Positions 8,738-18,267 of a stretch of DNA of 64,000 nucleotides are shown here, piece by piece. Every line of letters begins with the position of its first letter. Positions within the stretch are counted from its first letter, which is position 1. The notes beneath the pieces are model-generated. The model did no database searches and was not told the origin of the DNA. It worked only from the letters and a program-made list of their open reading frames with translations. Origin of the DNA: Bacillus sp. J33. Lineage in GTDB: Bacteria; Bacillota; Bacilli; Bacillales; Cytobacillaceae. The position numbers were made by a program, and so were the translations under genes. The stretch spans positions 1 to 64,000 of the forward strand of contig NZ_JAEL01000006.1 in assembly GCF_000518885.1 (NCBI RefSeq), in the 5' to 3' direction.

Positions 8738-8775
8738 AAAAAAGAGATGGCCTCCCTAAGGTCATCTCTTATTAT
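8738..8775. terminator. bidirectional terminator
   Basis: Stem AAGAGATGGCCT / AGGTCATCTCTT flanked by A-run and T-rich sequence, between convergent yugP-like gene and ypjC. Confidence 0.75.
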
Positions 8776-8829
8776 TTATTGGTCCAGAACCAGCAAAGCA
8801 AGTTTACTATTTTTTATGGTTAAAAAGTT

Positions 8830-9702
8830 TTAATGCTCAACCGGCTTTTTGTTTTCGTCCAATGTAAATCCTTCTCCAAGCACATCATGAACTGCTGTAA
8901 CAGAAACAAACGCATGGGGATCTACCGAGATTATGACATTTTTTAGCCGGACGATTTCATTTCTTCCGACAACACAATATAAAACCTCCCGCTCTTTTTT
9001 GGTAAAAGAGCCATGGCCTTTTAAAACAGTTACACCTCTGTCCATTTCCTTCATGATTTTTTCAGCAATTGCATCATTTTGTTCAGATATAATCATAGCT
9101 CCTCTTGCAGCATAAGCACCCTCTTGCATAAAATCAATCACTTTGGCGCCAACAAAAACAGCGACAAGGGTATACATGGCTTCACGGTAGTCCAGATAAG
9201 TTATTAAGGACAGGGCAATTACGAAAAAGTCAAAAATAAACATTGTTTTACCCATGCTTACGCCTGCGTATTTATGGGTAAGCCTGGCGATAATATCAAC
9301 CCCGCCCGTCGTTCCTCCATACCGGAAAATGGTGCCCAGGCCAATTCCAATAAATACACCAGCAAATAAAGCAGCAAGAGTCAGATCTTCATTTAAAGGC
9401 ATTTCAATTTGGTATCGCTGAAAAATCCACAAGAAAATCGATACACTGACAGTTCCGATAATGGTGTAGAAAAATACATTCCTTCCCAGAAGCTTCCAGC
9501 CTATAAAAAAGAGGGGTATATTTAATAATAGATTTGTATAGGAAGGATCCCATTTGAAAAGAAAGTAGAGCAGCAATGTGATTCCGGTGAATCCGCCTTC
9601 AGCTAGATTATTTTGCATATTAAAATGAACAAGTCCAAATGAAAAGATGGCTGCTCCAAGCAAAATGAAAAAGATATTTTTAAATTTTAATCCAAAAAGC
9701 AT
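8830..9702 (-). CDS. ypjC: YitT/DUF2179 membrane protein YpjC
   Basis: A 290-residue protein of the YitT (UPF0750) family, matching the usual length. The N-terminal 200 residues carry five or six transmembrane helices with the family signature GGFTGITLLLYFLF and RYGGTTGGVDIIARL. The C-terminal 80 residues form the cytoplasmic DUF2179 domain (TVLKGHGSFTKKEREVLYCVV). Its function is unproven, probably transport-related. It is transcribed opposite to its neighbours. The ATG is preceded by GGAGGGAT on the minus strand. Confidence 0.9.
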   Translation of the reverse strand: MLFGLKFKNIFFILLGAAIFSFGLVHFNMQNNLAEGGFTGITLLLYFLFKWDPSYTNLLLNIPLFFIGWKLLGRNVFFYTIIGTVSVSIFLWIFQRYQIEMPLNEDLTLAALFAGVFIGIGLGTIFRYGGTTGGVDIIARLTHKYAGVSMGKTMFIFDFFVIALSLITYLDYREAMYTLVAVFVGAKVIDFMQEGAYAARGAMIISEQNDAIAEKIMKEMDRGVTVLKGHGSFTKKEREVLYCVVGRNEIVRLKNVIISVDPHAFVSVTAVHDVLGEGFTLDENKKPVEH

Positions 9703-9810
9703 AATATCCCTCCACTACCTAATTATCTCATATTCAAAGCGTATCTAATTATATAAGATACAGGTAATAAGAGCAATAACATCAGGGGTAAGACATCGGA
9801 GCATACATGA

Positions 9811-9859
9811 TCAGCCCTATTACAAATATTTTAAATAAAAATATTTGTAATAGGGCTGA
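9811..9859. repeat. perfect 22-bp inverted repeat
   Basis: Two perfectly complementary 22-base arms (9811-9832 and 9838-9859) surround a five-base AT loop. The base of the stem is GC-rich (TCAGCCC/GGGCTGA) and the top is AT-rich. There is no T-run after it on either strand. It lies in the 220-bp region between divergent ypjC and ypjD, where a terminator is not expected. Confidence 0.9.
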
Positions 9860-9922
9860 GCTTTAGCTAACATGAAAAGTGGAAATCTCCGTGTGAAACC
9901 GTAAAAAGCTGAGGTGAAATAA

Positions 9923-10255
9923 ATGCCAGACAACAAAACAATGAAAGAAATGCAAACAGAAGTAGATACATACATAAGCCAGTTTAAAGAAGGGTATTTC
10001 AGTCCATTGGCAATGCTTGCAAGGATGACTGAAGAACTTGGGGAGCTTTCAAGAGAGGTGAACCATTATTACGGTGAAAAACCAAAAAAGTCCACTGAGG
10101 AAGAAAAGGCTATCGAAGAAGAGCTTGGTGATATGTTATTTGTTTTAATATGCTTCGCAAATTCATTAAATATTGATTTGCAGGATGCACATGACCGGGT
10201 TATGAAAAAATTTAATACGCGTGATAAAGACAGATGGACAAGAATTGAAGATTAA
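9923..10255 (+). CDS. ypjD: MazG-family nucleotide pyrophosphohydrolase YpjD
   Basis: A 110-residue all-helical protein of the MazG superfamily, which hydrolyses (d)NTPs to monophosphate and pyrophosphate using Mg2+. The metal-binding signature is visible as [15 protein letters not shown] and, about 25 residues later, [16 protein letters not shown], giving the E-x2-E...E-x2-D pattern. The ATG follows GAGGTGA. It heads the ypjD-dapB-mgsA-bsh operon; dapB begins 13 bp after its stop. The in vivo substrate is not known. Confidence 0.92.
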   Translation: MPDNKTMKEMQTEVDTYISQFKEGYFSPLAMLARMTEELGELSREVNHYYGEKPKKSTEEEKAIEEELGDMLFVLICFANSLNIDLQDAHDRVMKKFNTRDKDRWTRIED

Positions 10256-10268
10256 GGAGAGAAATGAA

Positions 10269-11072
10269 ATGGATAAAGTCAAAATTGCCATAGCCGGACC
10301 TCGCGGAAGGATGGGAAGAGAAGCTGTTCAGCTTATTAAAAAAACTGAAAACTATGATTTGGCTGCTGTAATTGACCGCAAGAATGGAGGAGGGTTCCTC
10401 AGCGATTTTGACGGCTTTTCAGAATTTGCCCAAATTCCGGTCTATACGGATTTGTCAGTCTGCTTTCAGGAGATGAAGCCAGATGTCCTAATTGATCTGA
10501 CCACCCCGGAAGTCGGGATGGAGCATACCAAAACAGCTCTTGAACACGGTGTTAGGCCGGTTGTTGGAACAACAGGATTTACAATGGAAAACCTCCAGGA
10601 GCTTGAGGAACTTTGCCATGAAAAAGGGCTTGGCTGCATTATTGCCCCTAACTTTGCTCTTGGTGCTGTTTTAATGATGAAATTTTCACAAATGGCAGGC
10701 AGATACTTTAAAGATGTAGAAATTATAGAATTGCACCATGATCAAAAATTGGACGCGCCTTCTGGTACTGCAGTTAAAACAGCAGAAATGATTGCGGATG
10801 TCAGAGAGAATAAGGAGCAGGGGCACCCTAATGAAAAAGAATCGATTACTGGTGCCAGAGGTGCCAATTTTGACGGGATGCATATTCACTCCGTTCGATT
10901 GCCTGGCCTGATAGCCCATCAGCAGGTTATGTTTGGATCTGAAGGGCAAACATTAACGATTCGCCATGACTCCTATAACCGTGCTTCTTTTATGTCTGGA
11001 GTGAAACTGGCAGTGGACACAGTTCTAAAGATAGATACTCTTGTTTATGGACTGGAAAATATAATGGAATAG
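10269..11072 (+). CDS. dapB: 4-hydroxy-tetrahydrodipicolinate reductase
   Basis: A 267-residue enzyme that reduces hydroxy-tetrahydrodipicolinate to tetrahydrodipicolinate with NAD(P)H, in the lysine/meso-diaminopimelate pathway that also feeds cell wall and spore dipicolinate. The nucleotide-binding loop GPRGRMGRE is at the N-terminus. The catalytic and substrate region [15 protein letters not shown] contains the His-His and Lys. The start at 10269 follows AAGGAGAG; the open frame extends 48 bases into ypjD without a good start there. Confidence 0.97.
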   Translation: MDKVKIAIAGPRGRMGREAVQLIKKTENYDLAAVIDRKNGGGFLSDFDGFSEFAQIPVYTDLSVCFQEMKPDVLIDLTTPEVGMEHTKTALEHGVRPVVGTTGFTMENLQELEELCHEKGLGCIIAPNFALGAVLMMKFSQMAGRYFKDVEIIELHHDQKLDAPSGTAVKTAEMIADVRENKEQGHPNEKESITGARGANFDGMHIHSVRLPGLIAHQQVMFGSEGQTLTIRHDSYNRASFMSGVKLAVDTVLKIDTLVYGLENIME

Positions 11073-11087
11073 AAAGGGGGTGCAAAC

Positions 11088-11513
11088 ATGAATATTGCTT
11101 TAATTGCTCATGATAAGAAAAAGGATGATATTGTACGTTTTGCCATTGCCTATAAATCCATCTTATCCGGGCATAACCTATATGCAACCGGTACGACCGG
11201 TTCACGCATTATAAAGGAAACAGGTCTGGAAATCCACCGTTTCCAGTCAGGCCCCCTGGGCGGTGATCAGGAGATCGGGGCACTAATTGCCAATAATAAA
11301 ATGGATGTAGTATTTTTCTTTAGAGATCCGCTTACAGTCCAGCCTCATGAGCCTGATGTATCCGCACTTGTCCGCCTCTGTGACGTATATGCTGTTCCGT
11401 TGGCAACAAATATGGGTACTGCTGAAATCATCATTAAAGGACTGGAACGTGGCGATTTATCCTGGAGGAAAATTGTAAGAGGAGAAAAAGGTGACACGAA
11501 TGAACTTCGATAA
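11088..11513 (+). CDS. mgsA: methylglyoxal synthase
   Basis: A 141-residue enzyme converting dihydroxyacetone phosphate to methylglyoxal and phosphate. The phosphate-binding and catalytic residues can be seen in [29 protein letters not shown] (catalytic Asp) and FFRDPL. The length equals the family norm. AAGGGGGTG precedes the ATG. Its last 23 bases overlap bshB1. The product is toxic and is detoxified through bacillithiol, whose synthesis genes follow immediately. Confidence 0.97.
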   Translation: MNIALIAHDKKKDDIVRFAIAYKSILSGHNLYATGTTGSRIIKETGLEIHRFQSGPLGGDQEIGALIANNKMDVVFFFRDPLTVQPHEPDVSALVRLCDVYAVPLATNMGTAEIIIKGLERGDLSWRKIVRGEKGDTNELR

Positions 11514-12216
11514 CCTGGACATTTTGGCATTTGGCGCCCATGCGGATGATGTTGAAATCGGCATGGGCGGAACGATTGCCAAATATGCATCCAACGGAAA
11601 AAAAATTGGGATATGCGACCTTACCAGGGCTGAACTATCATCAAATGGAACGGTCGAAACACGAAAAGAAGAAGCCCTTAAAGCAGCGGAGATATTGGGA
11701 GTAACCAGTAGAGAGACCCTTAATTTACCTGACAGGGGCTTATATTATAATCAGGAATACATAGCAAAAATCGCAGGTGTAATTCGTAAATACAGGCCAT
11801 CTCTTGTTTTTGCGCCATATTTGGAGGACAGGCACCCTGACCATGGCCACTGTGCCCGTCTGGTTGAAGAGGCAATCTTTTCTGCAGGAATTAAAAAATT
11901 TGAAACCGAAGGCGGTTATGCGCCCCATAAGGTGAAAAGCTTGCACTTTTACATGATTAATGGTTTCCATAAACCAGACTTCCTGATCGATATCTCATCT
12001 TTTATGGACAAAAAAATAGCCAGCCTGGAGGCCTATGAAAGTCAATTTGTAAGAAGTCCTGATTCTTATGAAACTCCTCTGGTCAATGGTTATATAGAAA
12101 CCGTCCAGTCAAGGGAAACCCTTTTTGGGAAACAGGCAGGGGTTCAATATGCAGAGGGATTTAAAGCAAATAGGCCGCTACTCTTGGATCGGGATTTATT
12201 TGGTGAAGACATATGA
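11491..12216 (+). CDS. bshB1: N-acetylglucosaminyl-malate deacetylase (bacillithiol)
   Basis: A 241-residue LmbE/PIG-L zinc deacetylase that removes acetate from GlcNAc-malate in bacillithiol synthesis. The zinc motif AHADDVEIG (where most members have AHPDD) is near residue 17, with the second site [12 protein letters not shown] around residue 113. The GTG at 11491 is supported by AAGAGGAG six bases upstream; the ATG at 11500 is an alternative. It overlaps mgsA by 23 bases and bshA by four, so all are co-translated. Confidence 0.95.
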   Translation: MTRMNFDNLDILAFGAHADDVEIGMGGTIAKYASNGKKIGICDLTRAELSSNGTVETRKEEALKAAEILGVTSRETLNLPDRGLYYNQEYIAKIAGVIRKYRPSLVFAPYLEDRHPDHGHCARLVEEAIFSAGIKKFETEGGYAPHKVKSLHFYMINGFHKPDFLIDISSFMDKKIASLEAYESQFVRSPDSYETPLVNGYIETVQSRETLFGKQAGVQYAEGFKANRPLLLDRDLFGEDI

Positions 12217-13355
12217 AAAAGCTTAAGATCGGAATCACCTGCTATCCGACAGTAGGAGGCTCAGGTGTTGTTGCAACTGAATTAGGCAAAATGCTGGCTG
12301 AAAAAGGGCATGAGATTCACTTTATTTCATCAAGCCTGCCATTTCGTTTAAAAAGAATGTATCATAATATTTTTTACCATCAGGTGGATGTAAACCAATA
12401 CTCGGTATTTCAATATGCTCCATATGATATCGCACTTGCAAGCAAAATGGCAGAAGTAATAAAAAGGGAGGAACTTGACATAATACATGTCCATTATGCA
12501 ATTCCTCACGCTGTATGTGCCATATTGGCGAAACAGATGAGCGGGAAGGACATTAAAATTGTGACCACTCTTCATGGAACGGATATTACTGTACTTGGTT
12601 ATGATCCCTCACTTACTGACGCCATCCGTTTCGGCATCGAGAAATCTGACGGAGTTACTGCAGTATCCAATGCCCTAATCTCGCAAACCTATGACTTAAT
12701 AAAACCTGATAAGACGATAAAAACGGTTTATAACTTTATAGATGAAAGGGTGTATCAGAAATCTGATTCTGTTTATCTTAAGGATGAGTACGGCATCGCT
12801 CCTGAAGAGAAGGTTATTATCCATGTCTCAAATTTCCGCAGTGTAAAAAGAGTGCCAGATGTCGTAAAAGCTTTTGCCAAAATAGCAGAAGAAGTTCCCG
12901 CAAAACTGCTTCTCGTCGGCGATGGTCCTGAAATGACTGTCATATGCAAACTTGTAAATGATATGAATCTTAAAGGCAAAGTCCTGTTCCTTGGCAAACA
13001 GGATAATGTGGAGGAGCTTTATAGCATCAGTGATCTTATGTTATTGCTCTCTGAAAAAGAAAGTTTTGGACTTGTTGCTTTGGAAGCAATGGCTTGCGGA
13101 GTTCCTTGTATCGGCACCAATGTTGGAGGTATCCCAGAAGTTATTGCCGATGGGAAAACAGGCTATATTTGCGGCCTTGGGGCTATTAACGAAATATCCG
13201 AAAAAGCAATTTCTCTTCTAAAAGATGCAGACCTTCATGGCAAGTTTTCTTCACAGTCTGTTTCACTTGCAAAAGCAGTTTTTAGTGCAGATCAAATAGT
13301 ATCCCAATATGAAGAGTTCTATTATGAGCTTTTAGAGAATGGTGACCAGGCATGA
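12213..13355 (+). CDS. bshA: bacillithiol glycosyltransferase BshA
   Basis: A 380-residue GT4-family, GT-B fold glycosyltransferase that joins N-acetylglucosamine from UDP-GlcNAc to L-malate, the first step of bacillithiol synthesis. The N-terminal acceptor domain starts [20 protein letters not shown]. The C-terminal nucleotide-sugar site is [19 protein letters not shown], with the E-x7-E motif. The start overlaps the bshB1 stop (ATGA) and its own stop overlaps cca (ATGA), indicating translational coupling. Confidence 0.96.
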   Translation: MKKLKIGITCYPTVGGSGVVATELGKMLAEKGHEIHFISSSLPFRLKRMYHNIFYHQVDVNQYSVFQYAPYDIALASKMAEVIKREELDIIHVHYAIPHAVCAILAKQMSGKDIKIVTTLHGTDITVLGYDPSLTDAIRFGIEKSDGVTAVSNALISQTYDLIKPDKTIKTVYNFIDERVYQKSDSVYLKDEYGIAPEEKVIIHVSNFRSVKRVPDVVKAFAKIAEEVPAKLLLVGDGPEMTVICKLVNDMNLKGKVLFLGKQDNVEELYSISDLMLLLSEKESFGLVALEAMACGVPCIGTNVGGIPEVIADGKTGYICGLGAINEISEKAISLLKDADLHGKFSSQSVSLAKAVFSADQIVSQYEEFYYELLENGDQA

Positions 13356-14551
13356 ACGAATCGTTTTTAAAAGCTGTTCCTGTATTAGAAAGGATTGAGG
13401 AAGCAGGGTATGAGGCTTATTTTGTAGGGGGGTCTGTCAGGGATTTTCTGCTTGGGAAAGAGATTGCCGATGTTGATATTGCCGCCTCTGCAACTCCTGA
13501 GGAATTGAAATCTATCTTTAATAAGACTCTTGATGTTGGTATCGAGCATGGAACGGTTATCGTTCTTTTTAATGGCATACCCTATGAAGTTACAACTTTT
13601 AGGACAGAGGCTGAGTATCTTGATTTTAGAAGGCCATCTGAAGTTCAATTTATCAGGTCTTTGGAAGAAGATTTGAAAAGAAGAGATTTCACCATGAACG
13701 CCATTGCAATGGATAAAAGTGGGCGGTTAATTGATCCTTTTAATGGGAAAAAAGATATCGGGAAAAAAGTCATTCGGACTGTTGGCAAGCCAGAAGAAAG
13801 ATTTTCCGAAGATGCTCTTAGAATGATGAGGGCTGTACGTTTTTTCAGCCAGCTCTCGTTTGATATTGATAGAACCACTTTCGAGGCGCTTTCATCAATG
13901 GCTTATCTCCTGGAAAAAATTGCAGTTGAGAGAAAACTGGCAGAATTCGAAAAACTGCTGGCTGGAAAGAACCGCATGATGGCTCTAAAAATAATAAGTG
14001 AAACCGGGTTATACAAATATCTTCCGCAAATGTCAGTTTTCAAAAGGCAGCTATGCAGTTCGGCAGATTATAATGCATGTGGACTGACAGTTGAAGAAAT
14101 GTGGGGCTTCCTTGTTTACCTCTTTGGTATGGACCTGCCAAAAGCAGAGTTTTTTCTGAAAAACTGGAAAATGCCTGTAAAGAAAACAAGAAAGATATTA
14201 TCGTTCCTGCATTGGATTCAGTACAGATCAGATAGCGAATGGGATGCATTTTCTCTTTATCATGCAGGGAAAGAATCTTCCCTAAGCGCTGAACGGATAC
14301 ACAATGTGCTTGAGAATTCCGAAATAACGAGAAATACAGATAAGGTACTCAATCTTTATCATACCCTGCCAATAAAACAAAGAAGCGAACTTCAGCTTAC
14401 TGGGAATGATCTGATGAACTGGTTCGACAAATCTCCTGGTCCATGGATCAAAACGGAACTGGAAAAAGCGGAAAGTGCCGTGTTAAAGGGCGTTTTGAAA
14501 AATAGCAATGAATCCATAAGGGAGTGGCTCATGAAGTGCAATCAGAAATAA
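13352..14551 (+). CDS. cca: CCA-adding tRNA nucleotidyltransferase
   Basis: A 399-residue class II nucleotidyltransferase that builds or repairs the 3' CCA end of tRNAs. The catalytic head carries [10 protein letters not shown] and DVDIA (the two metal-binding Asp) within the first 45 residues. The RRDFTMNA motif and the nucleotide-selecting stretch [12 protein letters not shown] follow. The C-terminal half is the helical body and tail. The size is normal for the Bacillus enzyme. It overlaps bshA and birA at its two ends. Confidence 0.96.
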   Translation: MNESFLKAVPVLERIEEAGYEAYFVGGSVRDFLLGKEIADVDIAASATPEELKSIFNKTLDVGIEHGTVIVLFNGIPYEVTTFRTEAEYLDFRRPSEVQFIRSLEEDLKRRDFTMNAIAMDKSGRLIDPFNGKKDIGKKVIRTVGKPEERFSEDALRMMRAVRFFSQLSFDIDRTTFEALSSMAYLLEKIAVERKLAEFEKLLAGKNRMMALKIISETGLYKYLPQMSVFKRQLCSSADYNACGLTVEEMWGFLVYLFGMDLPKAEFFLKNWKMPVKKTRKILSFLHWIQYRSDSEWDAFSLYHAGKESSLSAERIHNVLENSEITRNTDKVLNLYHTLPIKQRSELQLTGNDLMNWFDKSPGPWIKTELEKAESAVLKGVLKNSNESIREWLMKCNQK

Positions 14552-15519
14552 GGAAAAAAATGATTGATGCTTTTACAAATAGTAAAGAGGAATATCTATC
14601 AGGACAGCACTTAGCAGACTTGATTGGGTGTTCAAGAACGGCAGTATGGAAGCATATAGAAGAGCTGAGAAAGGAAGGCTTCGAGCTGAAAGCTGTACGA
14701 AGAAAAGGCTATCGGATCACCAAAACACCTGAAAAGGTGACTGCGGATGAAATCAGGCTGGGGTTAAAAACAGAAACCCTTGGGCGCCATATTCACCATG
14801 AAGAAAGTGTCGACTCCACCCAGAAAATTGCACATCGGCTGGCCTATGAAGGCGCACCGGAAGGAACAATTGTAATTGCGGAGGAACAGCTTTCAGGCAG
14901 GGGGAGAATGGATCGCAGATGGCATTCGCCAAAATCCACAGGGGTTTGGATGAGTGTTATTTTGAGGCCGAATATTCCTCCTCCAAAGGCCCCCCAGCTT
15001 ACACTGATTTCAGCTGTGGCTGTGGTACAGGCAATCGAAGAGCTAACTGGTTTGACCCCGCAAATTAAATGGCCAAATGATATCTTAATGAACGGCAAGA
15101 AGGTAACAGGGATCCTAACTGAACTTCAGGCGGATGCAGACCGGATCATTTCAATCATAATTGGAATTGGCATCAATGTGAACCAGCAGCTTGACGATTA
15201 TCCGGAGGACATAAAAAATATCGCTACATCTTTATCAATTGAAAAAGGGGAAAAGCTCTCAAGAGCTGAATTGATAAAAATCCTTCTTGGAAAATTGGAG
15301 ACCCTATATAAACTTTATCTGGATAAAGGATTCTATCCAATTAAACTTTTATGGGAAAGCTATGCTGTCAGCATCGGCAAGAGCCTTACAGCCAGGACTA
15401 TTACGGGCAGCATCTATGGAAAGGCCCTTGGAATTACGGACGATGGCGTTTTGATGATTGAAGATAGCGGCGGAAAATTGCATTATGTCTACTCTGCAGA
15501 TATTGAGCTCGATTCCTGA
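14536..15519 (+). CDS. birA: bifunctional biotin ligase/biotin repressor BirA
   Basis: A class II biotin protein ligase of about 327 residues. The N-terminal winged helix (GQHLADLIGCSRTAVWKHIE, RRKGYRI) binds operator DNA. The central domain makes biotinyl-AMP and transfers biotin to carboxylases (SVDSTQ, GRGRMDRRWHSP, KWPNDI, GIGINV), and a small C-terminal SH3-like domain follows. The start is uncertain: GTG at 14536 is 11 bases after AAGGGAG, while a GTG at 14524 lies inside that site. The gene overlaps the end of cca. No biotin operon is visible here, so its targets are elsewhere. Confidence 0.94.
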   Translation: MQSEIRKKMIDAFTNSKEEYLSGQHLADLIGCSRTAVWKHIEELRKEGFELKAVRRKGYRITKTPEKVTADEIRLGLKTETLGRHIHHEESVDSTQKIAHRLAYEGAPEGTIVIAEEQLSGRGRMDRRWHSPKSTGVWMSVILRPNIPPPKAPQLTLISAVAVVQAIEELTGLTPQIKWPNDILMNGKKVTGILTELQADADRIISIIIGIGINVNQQLDDYPEDIKNIATSLSIEKGEKLSRAELIKILLGKLETLYKLYLDKGFYPIKLLWESYAVSIGKSLTARTITGSIYGKALGITDDGVLMIEDSGGKLHYVYSADIELDS

Positions 15520-15692
15520 AAGACCGCCAGAAATTTAATATAGCCAATGCTTTCTATTTTTTGTTATACTTTTTATGGGCAGTATCCGCTGAAGAACTGC
15601 ACCTGCTTTTAATAAATCTAATCAAATAGATATCTGCCTAGATCCATAAATGGACCGGGACAGAGGGATGAACTACTATAATGAGCTATTGC

Positions 15693-15724
15693 AAAATCCT
15701 TCTGCCTTCAGAAGGATTTTTTTG
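15693..15724 (+). terminator. terminator between birA and panB
   Basis: Stem AAATCCTTCTG-cctt-CAGAAGGATTT followed by seven T. It lies 170 bp past birA and 80 bp before panB. It could end the birA transcript or act as an attenuator in a panB leader starting near a TATACT box at 15565. Confidence 0.7.
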
Positions 15725-15802
15725 TGGCTGCAGGCCAATCCTGTATTTTTAATACTCATTGGTGAAGTTTTATTTCCTCTTCCTGAACAAGGAGGACGAA
15801 AG

Positions 15803-16639
15803 ATGAAGCAAACAACTGATTTTCTGAAGATGAAAGAATATGATGAAAAAATTGTGATGCTCACAGCTTATGATTATCCTGCTGCCAAACAGGCGGAAAA
15901 AGCAATGGTGGATATGATTCTTGTTGGGGATTCTCTTGGTATGGTGGTGTTAGGCTACGATTCAACCATACCTGTCACAATGGAAGATATGATCCATCAT
16001 GGAAAAGCTGTCAAAAGAGGGGCAGAAAATACATTTATTGTAATAGATATGCCTTTTATGAGCTATCATTTATCCATAAAAGATACGCTTTTGAATGGAG
16101 CAAGGCTAGTTCAGGAAACTGGAGCGCATGCTGTTAAGCTTGAAGGCGGAGATGAAGTTGCAGAGCATATTAAGGCTTTAACCAAGGCTGGGATACCCGT
16201 AATCGCCCATCTTGGCTTAACCCCGCAATCTGTTGGAGTCTTAGGCGGATATAAGGTACAGGGGAAAAATGCTGAAGCTGCCAAAAAGTTAATTGAAGAT
16301 GCAAAGGAATGTGAAAAAGCTGGGGCATTTGCTGTTGTCTTGGAGTGCGTTCCTAAACAGCTGGCAAAACGGATCACACAGGAATTAACGATTCCTACTA
16401 TTGGGATAGGTGCCGGCAGAGATACGGATGGGCAGGTTCTTGTTTATCATGATGTATTGGGGTATGGAGTAGATAGAGTACCTAAATTTGCAAAACAATA
16501 TCAAAGCTTAAACACAGTAATTCAGGAAAGCCTGGCTGCTTATTCTGCTGAAGTAAAGAACGGATCCTTCCCTGATGATGCCCATTCTTTCACAATGAAA
16601 GAGGAAGAGCTGCTTAGCTTATATGGAGGCAAAATATGA
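15803..16639 (+). CDS. panB: ketopantoate hydroxymethyltransferase
   Basis: A 278-residue enzyme that transfers a hydroxymethyl group from methylene-tetrahydrofolate to 2-oxoisovalerate, the first committed step of pantothenate synthesis. Family residues are [32 protein letters not shown] (Mg2+ Asp), VKLEGG and IGIGAG. The ATG at 15803 follows AAGGAGG; the same frame is open for 51 codons upstream, through the terminator hairpin at 15693-15724. Its stop overlaps panC (ATGA). Confidence 0.97.
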   Translation: MKQTTDFLKMKEYDEKIVMLTAYDYPAAKQAEKAMVDMILVGDSLGMVVLGYDSTIPVTMEDMIHHGKAVKRGAENTFIVIDMPFMSYHLSIKDTLLNGARLVQETGAHAVKLEGGDEVAEHIKALTKAGIPVIAHLGLTPQSVGVLGGYKVQGKNAEAAKKLIEDAKECEKAGAFAVVLECVPKQLAKRITQELTIPTIGIGAGRDTDGQVLVYHDVLGYGVDRVPKFAKQYQSLNTVIQESLAAYSAEVKNGSFPDDAHSFTMKEEELLSLYGGKI

Positions 16640-17484
16640 GAACGATTACAACAGTAAGGGAAATGCAGCAAATAGCAGCACAGCTTTTACGGGAAGGGAA
16701 AACAATTGGTTTTGTTCCTACAATGGGTTATTTGCATGAGGGCCATCTTTCTTTGTTAAAAGCCGCCAGAAAAGAAAATGATGTGACAGTGCTAAGCATT
16801 TTTGTCAACCCGCTTCAATTTGGCCCTAAGGAAGATCTTGCGACATATCCAAGAGATTTTGAACGTGATAGCCAGCTGGCTGAGCAGGAAGGAAATGATT
16901 TTATTTTTTATCCCTCAGCAGAAGAAATGTATCCTGATTCTCCTTCGGTAACCGCAAAAGTACATGACCGCACAGATGTTTTATGCGGCAGGTCACGTCC
17001 AGGACACTTTGATGGGGTAGCCACAGTCCTTACGAAGCTTTTTAATATTGTACAGCCGAATAAAGTTTACTTTGGAATGAAGGATGCACAGCAGGTGGCA
17101 GTGGTTGAAGGTCTGGTAAGAGATTTTAATATTCCTGCAGAAATAGTGCCTGTTGAAACAGTCAGGGAACAGGATGGCCTAGCCAAGAGCTCCAGAAACG
17201 TTAATCTGCTTCCTGCAGAACGCGAACAGGCTGCTGCACTCCATCAAAGCCTAAAAATCGCAGAATCAGCGATCGCTGAGGGTGAAAAAGATTCCCAAAA
17301 GGTTATTGCTAAAATAAGGGAGCATATTGAGAATAATACAAGCGGTGCTATTGATTATATAGAAATTCTCTCTTATCCGGATTTAAAAGGAGTCAATGTA
17401 TTGCAGGGGAAAGTGATTATTGCTATTGCAGTCAAATTTACTAAAGCCCGGCTAATAGACAACGCTATCATTACGATAAATTAA
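16636..17484 (+). CDS. panC: pantoate-beta-alanine ligase
   Basis: A 282-residue ATP-dependent ligase that joins pantoate and beta-alanine to give pantothenate through a pantoyl-adenylate. Class I nucleotidyltransferase motifs are present: [16 protein letters not shown] (the HxGH-type site), [24 protein letters not shown] and the KSSRN loop, corresponding to KMSKS-like residues. It is translationally coupled to panB and followed 23 bp later by panD. Confidence 0.97.
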   Translation: MRTITTVREMQQIAAQLLREGKTIGFVPTMGYLHEGHLSLLKAARKENDVTVLSIFVNPLQFGPKEDLATYPRDFERDSQLAEQEGNDFIFYPSAEEMYPDSPSVTAKVHDRTDVLCGRSRPGHFDGVATVLTKLFNIVQPNKVYFGMKDAQQVAVVEGLVRDFNIPAEIVPVETVREQDGLAKSSRNVNLLPAEREQAAALHQSLKIAESAIAEGEKDSQKVIAKIREHIENNTSGAIDYIEILSYPDLKGVNVLQGKVIIAIAVKFTKARLIDNAIITIN

Positions 17485-17507
17485 GAAAAGCTAAAGGGGG
17501 AAGCAGC

Positions 17508-17891
17508 ATGTTTCGCACCATGATGAATGGCAAAATCCATCGTGCAACTGTAACGGAAGCAAATTTGAATTATGTAGGAAGCATAACGATCGATACCGAT
17601 ATTATTGAGGCAGTAGGTATGGCACCAAACGAAAAGGTCCAAATCGTCAATAATAATAATGGAGCACGCTTTGAAACATATATCATCCCTGGGGCAAGAG
17701 GAAGCGGTGTTATCTGTGTGAATGGCGCGGCAGCCCGCCTTGTTCAAGAAGGGGACATTGTGATTATCATTTCTTATGCACTTGTACCGGATGAGAAGGT
17801 GCCTTACCATGAACCAAAGGTCGCCATTATGGACAGCAGCAATCGAATTGCCGAAATGATCCATGCGGAGCCAGAAAGCACAGTTTTATAA
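17508..17891 (+). CDS. panD: aspartate 1-decarboxylase proenzyme
   Basis: A 127-residue pyruvoyl enzyme making beta-alanine from aspartate for PanC. The self-cleavage site is Gly24-Ser25 in YVGSITID; the new N-terminal Ser becomes the pyruvoyl group. Lys9 and the conserved NGAAARLV segment are in place. AAAGGGGGAAGC precedes the ATG. The full pathway segment panBCD is thus complete and ordered as in B. subtilis. Confidence 0.97.
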   Translation: MFRTMMNGKIHRATVTEANLNYVGSITIDTDIIEAVGMAPNEKVQIVNNNNGARFETYIIPGARGSGVICVNGAAARLVQEGDIVIIISYALVPDEKVPYHEPKVAIMDSSNRIAEMIHAEPESTVL

Positions 17892-17904
17892 CAGGATTTA
17901 TTAA

Positions 17905-18055
17905 ACTGCTTTGTTAAAGGTGATTCTTTATTGGGCAATTTGCTGAAGGGTGCGGCAGGTCGAAGAGTACTTGACATTGGCAGCAAGGTTGCCCTGCCTG
18001 AGAGTGCTTGAGTGCCTGGAGAGAAAATCAAAATAAAAATTTAACAGAGTATCTA
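17905..18055. repeat. degenerate dispersed intergenic element
   Basis: A gene-free stretch with imperfect terminal inverted repeats (CTTTGTTAAA at the left, ATTTAACAGAG at the right). An inner motif GAGTGCCTGGAG-gAAAATCA resembles the common Bacillales intergenic repeat ending in TGGAGCGGAAATCAAC. It looks like an eroded copy, related to those near 47560, 56910 and 62140. Confidence 0.4.
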
Positions 18056-18075
18056 AGGAAGTGCTGGCCGGTCAG

Positions 18076-18132
18076 AAAAAGTACCCTATAGAGTAGACAT
18101 ATTAAAAAAGTCTGCCTATAGGGTACTTTTTT
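18076..18132 (+). terminator. strong terminator after panBCD
   Basis: A 16-base left arm (18076-18091) pairs with CTATAGGGTACTTTTTT (18116-18132) around a 24-base loop that itself contains weak pairing (AGTAGACA/TGTC-like). The flanking A- and T-runs make it potentially bidirectional. Confidence 0.85.
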
Positions 18133-18267
18133 GTATAAGTTGCAATCCTTGGGTGAATAAGGGCATGTTCCATGTGGAAGAAAAATAATAAGAAGAATGC
18201 TATTTGTCTTTTTCTTTTTCCGTTTTTGTGATACCGTTTGAATGACTGAATTGTAGAGGTGTATGCC

